Shown here: one piece after another, positions 5,563-11,409 of the stretch
Position numbering within the stretch: position 1 is the stretch's first letter
How the letters are laid out: each line of letters begins with the position of its first letter
Assembly (NCBI GenBank): GCA_027064485.1
Contig: JAMOPR010000159.1
Location: 1 to 11,409 of the forward strand
DNA length: 11,409 bases
Source: Desulfurobacteriaceae bacterium
GTDB taxonomy: Bacteria; Aquificota; Aquificia; Desulfurobacteriales; Desulfurobacteriaceae
Direction of reading: 5' to 3'
Notes under the pieces: generated by a model
Databases searched by the model: none
The model's input: only the letters and a program-made list of their open reading frames with translations
Told to the model about the DNA's origin: nothing
Position numbers and translations under genes: made by a program

Positions 5563-7914
5563 TTGGATACGCAGCTGGAAGAGGAAATAAAGAAAGAAGT
5601 GGTTAGGGTAAAAAATATATGGTTAGTTATTCTTATACTTGTTTTTTTGACAGTGCTTACGGTTGTTTCAGTATTTTCAATAAATTTGGTCTTTAAAAAA
5701 GAATTAGAAAGCACTATTTATTACACCGTTGTTGAACAGAATAAAAAGCGTCTAAAAGATTTAGTTGATACGACTATACTGTCTTTCGTTAATAAAGAAA
5801 GTTCTTTAAAGGAGGATTTAAAAAATCAAGTAAGAGAAGAGGTTTTAAACGCTTATAGAATAGCTTGGGGAATTTATAAGGAGTGTAAGAAACATAGGTA
5901 TAGTGATAGAAGAACTAAAAAGTTGATAATCCAGACTTTAAGGAACTATCGTTTTTTTGATGGAAAGGGTTACATTTTTATCGATTCGGTTAAAGGTCCT
6001 GTCGTTTTAAATCCTTTCTTTCCTCAGATAGAAGGAAAGAGTTTATGGAATTGGAAAGACGCTCACGGTAAGTTTGTTCATAGAGAGTTTGAGAACATTG
6101 TTCTCTATTCGCCCAATCACGAGGGTTTTGTAACTTATTATTGGTATTTGCCCGGTTCTAAAAAGGTTGATGAAAAGATAGCTTTTGTTAAGCTGTTTGA
6201 ACCTTATAATTGGATTATTGGAGGGGGATTTTATCTTTCTGATTATAGGAACTATGTTAAGGAACTTCTTCTAAAGGAGGGTCGTTTAAGTAGTGTTTTT
6301 GTAGTTGATTGTTCTATTCCTGGAAGGGCTGCGTCTTCTAAGTTTTGGAAGGTTATAAATTGTTTTAAGGCGGAAAAATACAAGGAGGGAATTTTTATAA
6401 CAGATGCTGATAATATTTATTACGTTAAGTATTTTCCCAGGTGGAAATGGTTTGTAGGGAGTTATGTAAGTAAGGATACTTTAGTCCAGGAAGTTTCTGT
6501 TTTAAAGGCGGATATTTTCCCCAAGATAAATTCTTTGTTGATTTTCAGTTCTGTTATTGTATTGATTGTTTTTGGAAGTTCTATATTGGGGCTTGGTTAC
6601 CTTTTTGCTGAGCTTTATAGAGCGTTGAGGAAAATTTCAGAAACGAACATAAAACTTGAAAGTCTTTCAAGGGAAATGTATGTGCGGGCTTATACGGATG
6701 ATTTGACTGGTTTGCCAAATAGAAAGAAGTTACTTGAAGATGTTATGTCTAAGGAATGTTCTGAAAAAGTATTTTTTGCTTTGGTTAATATAAGGAACTT
6801 TAGAGAAATTAATGATTTATTCGGATTAACAGAAGGGGATGGAATATTAAAGAAGTTTGCTGCAACTTTGGAAGCTGTTGTAAAGGAAATAGACTCTTCA
6901 ATGAAGGTTTATAGAGTTAGAGGGGACAAGTTTGGTGTTTTGAAGTGTGGTTCTGAAGTGAGTGAGGAGGATTTTATTTCTGCGATTAAGGAGCTCATAA
7001 GAAGACTTGAGGAGAATGAGTTTGAAGTTGGAGAAGTTAAATTCAAGTTGGATGTGGTTGCCGGTATATCCAAGAACAGGGATAACCTGATAATAGAGTC
7101 GGAGATAGCGGAGCAGGAGGCTAAAAAACTAAATATGGATATTTACGTTTTTGATGGTGGACTTGAAGAAGTGTTTAAAGAATTGCATAGAAATATAGTT
7201 ATTGCTACTGAATTAAAGGAAGCCATAGCTGAGGATAGGATAATCCCTGTTTTTCAGCCCATAGTGGATTTGCATTCCGGTAATGTTGAGAAATATGAAG
7301 TGTTGATGAGAATAAGAGATAAAGAGGGGAACTTTATTTCTCCGGGAGATTTTCTCCCTGTTGCTAAGAAAATTTCTCTTTACAGTAAACTTTCAAGAAG
7401 ATTAATAGAAAAGGCTATAGACGTAGTGAAAAGGAGAGGAATTAAGGTTTCTATAAATATTTCTTCGGAGGATTTAGCTTCTCCTGAGAATAGAAAGTGG
7501 TTGTTAGAAATTATTGAGGATAGAGAGGTTGCTGAAAAGGTTTGCTTTGAAATAGTGGAAACGGAAGCTTTCAGCGATTTGGATGTTCTTAAGAATTTTT
7601 ATTCGGAAATAAAAGAGAGGGGTTCTGAGCTTGCGATTGACGATTTTGGAAGTGGATACTCTAACTATGAGTATATTTCTATTATTAAACCTGATTACAT
7701 TAAGGTTGATGGCAGTTTAGTTTCTAAAGTTTTGGAATCGGAAGCTGTAGAAATACTTGTTAAACACATTATTGGACTTGCTAAGGATTTGAAGGTTAAA
7801 ACAGTTGCCGAGTTTATATCCTCTGAGGAGCTTTACAATAAAGCTATTGAATTGGGTTTTGATTACGGACAGGGATTCTATTTGGGTAAACCGGTAACCG
7901 AAGATGAACTTTAG
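5563..7914 (+). CDS. Membrane Cache-GGDEF-EAL protein, predicted c-di-GMP phosphodiesterase
   Basis: This 783-residue sensor has a first membrane segment (about 19-42) and an outer Cache-type region (about 45-320). The Cache region has two half-domains: KGYIFIDS...LNPFFP...EGKSLW...WIIGGGFYL, then GIFITDADNIYYVKYF...WFVGSYV. A second membrane segment follows (about 323-350), then GGDEF (about 372-531) and EAL (about 548-778). The GGDEF signature is RGDKF (453-457), and the metal aspartates of the usual DxDxFKxIND strand are N409 and R411, so cyclase activity is unlikely. The EAL domain looks complete: EVL at 579-581 and N632, E663, D693/D694 (DDFGSGYS), K714, E750 and Q770. It probably degrades c-di-GMP in response to a periplasmic small molecule. 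The TTG start has GAGGG 7 bases upstream; GTG at 5599 is an alternative. The gene stands alone and is more AT-rich by eye than rnr. Confidence 0.92.
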   Translation: MDTQLEEEIKKEVVRVKNIWLVILILVFLTVLTVVSVFSINLVFKKELESTIYYTVVEQNKKRLKDLVDTTILSFVNKESSLKEDLKNQVREEVLNAYRIAWGIYKECKKHRYSDRRTKKLIIQTLRNYRFFDGKGYIFIDSVKGPVVLNPFFPQIEGKSLWNWKDAHGKFVHREFENIVLYSPNHEGFVTYYWYLPGSKKVDEKIAFVKLFEPYNWIIGGGFYLSDYRNYVKELLLKEGRLSSVFVVDCSIPGRAASSKFWKVINCFKAEKYKEGIFITDADNIYYVKYFPRWKWFVGSYVSKDTLVQEVSVLKADIFPKINSLLIFSSVIVLIVFGSSILGLGYLFAELYRALRKISETNIKLESLSREMYVRAYTDDLTGLPNRKKLLEDVMSKECSEKVFFALVNIRNFREINDLFGLTEGDGILKKFAATLEAVVKEIDSSMKVYRVRGDKFGVLKCGSEVSEEDFISAIKELIRRLEENEFEVGEVKFKLDVVAGISKNRDNLIIESEIAEQEAKKLNMDIYVFDGGLEEVFKELHRNIVIATELKEAIAEDRIIPVFQPIVDLHSGNVEKYEVLMRIRDKEGNFISPGDFLPVAKKISLYSKLSRRLIEKAIDVVKRRGIKVSINISSEDLASPENRKWLLEIIEDREVAEKVCFEIVETEAFSDLDVLKNFYSEIKERGSELAIDDFGSGYSNYEYISIIKPDYIKVDGSLVSKVLESEAVEILVKHIIGLAKDLKVKTVAEFISSEELYNKAIELGFDYGQGFYLGKPVTEDEL

Positions 7915-8813
7915 GAGGAAAGTGTAGTAAAAGTAATTCTGCCGCATCTTTCCAGAGTGTGAAGGTTGTATCCTCCTTCAAGAGAGAAAATTACTGGAAC
8001 GTTTAAGTTGTTGGCAATTTCAATTATTGAATTAACTATTAGTTCAATGCCTTTATCTGTTACTTCAAGGTCTGTTAAAGGGTCATCTTTATGGATATCG
8101 TAACCTGCTGAAACTAAGATTAATTCAGGTTGGAATTGTTCTACCTTTTGGGGGAGCAGTTCTGTATAGATTTTGATGTATTCGCAATCACCGCTGCCTG
8201 CGCTCAAGGGGACGTTGAAGACGTTTTTTTTGTTTTCTTTAGTGCTTCCTGTCCCGGGATAAAAGGGATACTGGTGGGTAGAAAAATAGAAAATAGAAGA
8301 GATATTTTGGAGTATATCTTGAGTTCCATTGCCGTGGTGAGCGTCAAAGTCAACTATGAATACTTTTTGGAATCCGAGGGATAGGGCTTTCACTGCTCCA
8401 ACAGCAACGTTGTTAAAGATGCAAAACCCCATTGCTCTATCTTTGGTTGCGTGGTGACCGGGAGGGCGGACGGCACAGAAAATTTTTTTGTATTTTCCTT
8501 CTTTTGCCAATTCTACTGCTTTTTCTACTGCTCCCGCTGCCATGATTGCAGCGTCGAAAGTGAAGCTGTTATAGTAAGTATCTGGGTCAAAAAAACCAGG
8601 AACATTTTCTCTGCAGGAAATTCTTACATCTTCTATGTAATTTTCTGAATGAACGGCAGTTAAAATTTCGTAGCTGACCGGCTTTGGCTTTAAAAGGTCA
8701 ATGTCAAATTCTGGAAGGGACTTAAGAAAATATTTTAGCCTTAACGCGTTTTCTGGGTGGGTAGGCAGGTCGTGTTTTAGGTATATTTCGTCAAAAATCA
8801 CTGCCGGTTTCAC
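7911..8813 (-). CDS. Histone deacetylase family zinc hydrolase (class II/AcuC-like)
   Basis: Members of this arginase/deacetylase-fold family remove acetyl groups from lysines, polyamines or other amides using zinc. The 300-residue protein has PPGHHA (117-122) with the two active-site histidines H120/H121. DFDAHHGNGT (155-164) carries the zinc ligands D157 and H159, and SAGYDIHKDDPL (235-246) carries the third ligand D244. LEGGYN (278-283) has the transition-state tyrosine Y282. LEGGY, in place of GGGGY, points to the class II/APAH-like branch. The substrate cannot be read from sequence; protein lysines, acetylpolyamines and small amides are all possible. The GTG start (8813..8811) overlaps the rnr stop as GTGA and has AAGGA 7 bases upstream, so it is coupled to rnr. 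Its stop overlaps the GGDEF-EAL stop on the other strand. Confidence 0.93.
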   Translation of the reverse strand: MKPAVIFDEIYLKHDLPTHPENALRLKYFLKSLPEFDIDLLKPKPVSYEILTAVHSENYIEDVRISCRENVPGFFDPDTYYNSFTFDAAIMAAGAVEKAVELAKEGKYKKIFCAVRPPGHHATKDRAMGFCIFNNVAVGAVKALSLGFQKVFIVDFDAHHGNGTQDILQNISSIFYFSTHQYPFYPGTGSTKENKKNVFNVPLSAGSGDCEYIKIYTELLPQKVEQFQPELILVSAGYDIHKDDPLTDLEVTDKGIELIVNSIIEIANNLNVPVIFSLEGGYNLHTLERCGRITFTTLSS

Positions 8814-10933
8814 TTTAGCTTCCTTACCATTTCAAATTCGGCTTTTCTGTTTTCTATATCGACGTTTAATAGTTTTACTAAAACTCTATCGCCTATTCTG
8901 AAGACTGTTCCGCTTTTTTCTCCAACAAGACAGTATTGTTTTGGAACACATATGTAGTAGTCGTTTTTGAGGTTTGTAACGTGAACGAATCCCGGAATAA
9001 CCTGTTCTATTGTTTCGATGTAGAGCCCTTGTTCTGTTACGCCGGTGATGATTGCTTCAAATACTTCACCTATGTGGTTGGCTGCGAACTGGAGTTTTTT
9101 CAGCTCTATTACGTCTCTTTCGGCTTCGTCTGCGTTGATGGAGCGTTCAGTAACGTGTTTGCAGATTATTTCCAACTTTTCTTCCCATGCTGGAATGCTT
9201 TCTGGGGTGAATTCCCCTTTTAAAGCCATTTTTACGAGTCTATGGAGTTGGAGGTCGGCGTATCTTCTTATGGGAGAGGTAAAGTGAGTATAGTGGGTTG
9301 AGGCAAGCCCAAAATGTCCGATGTTGTCCGGTGAGTATTTCGCTCTTGCCATGGTTCTGAGCATTAAGTAGTTGACTAATTTTTCTTCAGGTTTTCCTTC
9401 TACTTGTTCGAGAATTTTTTGAAGGAGTTTGGGTTGGATATCGTTTTTGACCGCCGGCACTCTTATCCCTAAACTTCGAACGAAGTTGAGGAATTCCTGA
9501 AGCTTTTCTCTATCGGGAGATTCGTGGACTCTATATATGCTGGGGTAGTCTGTCCAGAACATGTATTCTGCAACTGTTTCGTTTGCAACTATCATGAATT
9601 CTTCTATTATTCTGTGACTCCAGAGCCTTTCTGCCTTGTAGATGTCAACAGGTTCGCCCTCTGCATTGAGGACTACAACGGGTTCGGGTAGGTCAAAGTC
9701 TAAAGAGCCTCTTTTGTATCTTTTTTTGTAGAGTGTTTGGGCTAATTCATACATGTGCTTTAAAGGTTCTACTACATGAGGAAATTGCTTTTGAGCTTCC
9801 TCGTCACCGTCAATTATCTTTTGGGCTATTGTATAGGTGAGGCGTGCCTTGCTGTGGATGACGCTTTCGTAGATTTTATAGTCTATTACGATGCCTTTTT
9901 TGTTGATTTCCATTTCGCAGGTAAAGGTTAGCCTGTCAACGCCCGGGTTGAGTGAGCATATGCCGTTTGAAAGCTTTTCTGGAAGCATCGGGATGCATCT
10001 GTCGGGGAAGTAAACGCTTGTGCCTCTTTTGTAAGCTTCTAAGTCTAAGGCACTACCAGGTTTTACGTAGTGGGATACGTCTGCGATGTGAACGAAGAGT
10101 TTGTAGTTACCGTTTGGTAGTTTTTCTATTGCCACTGCATCGTCAAAGTCTTTGGCGGTTTCGCCGTCTATTGTAAAGCAAAGTTGGTTTCGTAGGTCAA
10201 TTCTGTTTTTGATATCTTTTTCGGTGACTTTGTCGGGGATTTTTTCTGCCTCTTCTAAAACTTCCGGCGGGAATTCTACTGGTAGGTCAAACTTTCTTAT
10301 AACCAATTCTATGTCTAATTTTGCACCTTTTTTACCTAAATTTTCTATTACTTTGCCAACAGGACCTCTTGTTTCGGAGGGGTATGAGACGATTTCTACT
10401 ACTACGTAGTCGCCGTCTTCTACTTTTTTACAGTCTTCGTGAGTTAGAATAATGTCGTATCGGATTCGTTTGTCTTCAGGAATGACGAAACAGTGTTTTT
10501 TACTCTTTTCTACTTTTCCGACAACTTTTTTGACGGCTCTTTCTATGATTGAGACGATTTTTCCTTCTTTTTTGCCGTCCTTACCCTCTTTTACTATTTC
10601 AACGGCAACGATGTCGCCGTTCATTGCTCCTGCCATGTTTCTTCCGGGAACGAAGACACCTTTGCCGCCGCTTATCGGGTCAACAAAACCAAAACCTTCT
10701 CTATAGACGCAGAGTTTTCCTACTACTAAGTTAAGTTTTTCTGGTAAAGCGTATTTCGCTCCTTTAAGCTTTACCAATTTACCTTCTTTTGCAAGGGCTT
10801 TTAGTTTTTCTCTGAGCGGTTGTCTTTCTTCAACGGGTATTTTCAAAAATTTAGCTATTTCTCTTGCTTTAAGCGGTTTATTGAGAACGTGCAGGGCTTC
10901 AAAAATCCCCGCCTCCAACTCCTTCTCTTCCAT
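8810..10933 (-). CDS. rnr: Ribonuclease R (RNase II/RNB family 3'-5' exoribonuclease)
   Basis: RNase R degrades RNA processively from the 3' end, including structured RNA, in rRNA quality control and mRNA decay. Its 707 residues hold an N-terminal winged-helix domain (about 1-65), two cold-shock OB domains (about 68-130 and 138-200), the catalytic RNB domain (about 245-570) and a C-terminal S1 domain (about 622-703). The four metal-binding aspartates are D256, D262, D264 and D265 in IDGETAKDFDDAVA. The conserved HFTSPIRRYADL (550-561) carries the catalytic arginine (R556). The N-terminal helix-turn-helix favours RNase R over RNase II. The protein stops just after S1 and lacks the lysine-rich tail of E. 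coli RNase R. ATG at 10933..10931 has GGAGG 4 bases upstream. It is the first gene of a two-gene unit with the deacetylase. Confidence 0.96.
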   Translation of the reverse strand: MEEKELEAGIFEALHVLNKPLKAREIAKFLKIPVEERQPLREKLKALAKEGKLVKLKGAKYALPEKLNLVVGKLCVYREGFGFVDPISGGKGVFVPGRNMAGAMNGDIVAVEIVKEGKDGKKEGKIVSIIERAVKKVVGKVEKSKKHCFVIPEDKRIRYDIILTHEDCKKVEDGDYVVVEIVSYPSETRGPVGKVIENLGKKGAKLDIELVIRKFDLPVEFPPEVLEEAEKIPDKVTEKDIKNRIDLRNQLCFTIDGETAKDFDDAVAIEKLPNGNYKLFVHIADVSHYVKPGSALDLEAYKRGTSVYFPDRCIPMLPEKLSNGICSLNPGVDRLTFTCEMEINKKGIVIDYKIYESVIHSKARLTYTIAQKIIDGDEEAQKQFPHVVEPLKHMYELAQTLYKKRYKRGSLDFDLPEPVVVLNAEGEPVDIYKAERLWSHRIIEEFMIVANETVAEYMFWTDYPSIYRVHESPDREKLQEFLNFVRSLGIRVPAVKNDIQPKLLQKILEQVEGKPEEKLVNYLMLRTMARAKYSPDNIGHFGLASTHYTHFTSPIRRYADLQLHRLVKMALKGEFTPESIPAWEEKLEIICKHVTERSINADEAERDVIELKKLQFAANHIGEVFEAIITGVTEQGLYIETIEQVIPGFVHVTNLKNDYYICVPKQYCLVGEKSGTVFRIGDRVLVKLLNVDIENRKAEFEMVRKLK

Positions 10934-10966
10934 TACTCCTCCAGTTGTTGAGCTTATCGGTTTAAA

Positions 10967-10975
10967 ATTGTAACA
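10967..10975 (-). promoter_or_regulatory. Candidate extended -10 promoter for rnr
   Basis: The minus strand reads TGTTACAAT, matching TGnTAnAAT. It ends 33 bases before the rnr ATG, predicting a start near 10960 and a 27-base leader. No good -35 is seen. It covers the same bases as the -35 of the divergent promoter. Confidence 0.45.
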
Positions 10976-10996
10976 GATAAAGAAAATACCTATAAT
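10968..10996 (+). promoter_or_regulatory. Candidate sigma70-type promoter for the Uma2-family gene
   Basis: TTGTAA (10968-10973), a 17-base spacer and a perfect TATAAT (10991-10996) make the best promoter in the window. The predicted transcript start is near 11003, 26 bases before the ATG at 11029. Confidence 0.6.
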
Positions 10997-11028
10997 ATAA
11001 GTGGGTAATGATTTTTTTGGAGAAAAGA

Positions 11029-11409
11029 ATGGGAATAGTTAGTTTTAACGAGTATCCAAGATACACTTATGAAGATTATAAGCACTGGGAAGGTAAGTGG
11101 GAGCTTATAGAAGGTGTTCCTTATGCGATGTCCCCTTCTCCCGACTGGAGGCATCAGCTCGTAAGCAACAAGATAGCCTGGCAACTTGAGGAGTTGCTGA
11201 AAAATTGTAAAGAGTGTAAAGCTCTTCTTCCCGTTGATTGGAAGATAAGCGAAGATACGGTGGTTCAGCCTGATAACCTTGTTGTGTGTTATGAATTGGA
11301 GGATAAACCGTATATAACGAAGACTCCTTCTCTCATTTTTGAAGTTCTTTCTAAATCTACGGCTCTTAAGGACAGGGAAGTTAAGTTCAGGCTTTACGAG
11401 AGGGAGGGA
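11029..11409 (+). CDS. Uma2-family (DUF820) putative restriction-like endonuclease, N-terminal 127 residues (runs off the right edge)
   Basis: This is an open frame to the window end with no stop. The family pattern is clear: YTYEDYKHWEGKWELIEGVPYAM near the start, then PSPDWRHQ. VQPDNLVVC (79-87) follows, with a candidate catalytic Asp82. LIFEVLSKSTALKDREVKFRLY (102-123) has a candidate catalytic Glu105 and the Lys119/Tyr123 helix. Uma2 proteins have a PD-(D/E)XK nuclease fold and are often found in many copies in cyanobacteria and some thermophiles; their role is poorly known. ATG at 11029 is chosen because GGAG lies 6 bases upstream. An in-frame ATG at 11008 would add seven residues but has only a weak ribosome site. 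It is transcribed away from rnr. Confidence 0.88.
   Translation, partial: MGIVSFNEYPRYTYEDYKHWEGKWELIEGVPYAMSPSPDWRHQLVSNKIAWQLEELLKNCKECKALLPVDWKISEDTVVQPDNLVVCYELEDKPYITKTPSLIFEVLSKSTALKDREVKFRLYEREG

Noticed and set aside
7914..7925. GGAGGAAAGTG on the plus strand just after the GGDEF-EAL stop, resembling a ribosome site and GTG start
   Set aside because: The frame stops at the next codon (TAG). The G-rich stretch is the complement of the two serine TCC codons ending the deacetylase gene.
7960..7980. Inverted repeat TGAAGG/CCTTCA as a possible terminator for the GGDEF-EAL gene
   Set aside because: It has a 9-base loop, no T tract on the plus strand, and lies in the conserved LEGGYN coding region of the deacetylase.
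8936..10734. Several plus-strand open frames of 60-95 codons opposite rnr
   Set aside because: They are antisense shadows of a well-conserved RNase R reading frame, with no ribosome sites or protein features that I can recognise.
10990..11184. Minus-strand open frame of 64 codons upstream of rnr
   Set aside because: It lies opposite the clear Uma2-family coding sequence and the divergent promoter region and shows no recognisable protein features.
1..11409. CRISPR arrays, tRNA or rRNA genes, insertion sequences, long direct repeats
   Set aside because: I looked by eye on both strands and saw none. Nearly all of the window is covered by recognised coding sequence.

Overview
The window looks like a piece of chromosome from a Gram-negative, probably thermophilic bacterium. 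Aquificota (for example the Desulfurobacteriaceae) is my best guess, inferred from the mix of families and not proven. The signs are a Kdo/lipid A gene pair, the non-mevalonate isoprenoid enzyme Dxr, AT-rich DNA with purine-rich coding strands (AAA, GAA, AGG, AGA and ATA codons dominate), very tight gene packing, and frequent TTG/GTG starts. Six of the eleven genes seen lack ATG starts.

Layout. (1) Positions 1-5497, minus strand: one dense seven-gene run. In transcription order it holds a membrane-anchored TPR protein (YfgM-like), hisS, dxr, an ATP:cob(I)alamin adenosyltransferase (cobO/btuR type), queE, waaA and the 5' end of lpxK, which leaves the window at position 1. The junctions are gaps of 8 and 1 bases, then overlaps of 8, 1, 1 and 4 bases, so this is almost certainly one operon with coupled translation. 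(2) Positions 5498-5562: a 65-base divergent intergenic region. (3) Positions 5563-7914, plus strand: a lone membrane-bound Cache-GGDEF-EAL protein, predicted to be a c-di-GMP phosphodiesterase with a worn-out GGDEF domain. (4) Positions 7911-10933, minus strand: rnr (RNase R) followed by a histone-deacetylase-family hydrolase with a 4-base GTGA overlap. The hydrolase's stop codon overlaps that of the GGDEF-EAL gene, tail to tail. (5) Positions 10934-11028: a short divergent region with good promoter candidates. (6) From 11029 to the right edge, plus strand: the N-terminal part of a Uma2-family (DUF820) putative nuclease.

Most genes are housekeeping: envelope lipid A/Kdo assembly (waaA, lpxK), isoprenoid precursors (dxr), translation and tRNA modification (hisS, queE), cofactor activation (cobO) and RNA decay (rnr). 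I see no CRISPR array, insertion sequence, tRNA or rRNA, and no clear evidence of an undescribed system. The points most worth following up are the coupled RNase R/deacetylase pair, the degenerate GGDEF on an intact EAL domain, the inverted hisS/YfgM-like neighbourhood, and two compact divergent promoter regions whose predicted promoters overlap. No gene-free stretch exceeds 100 bases.
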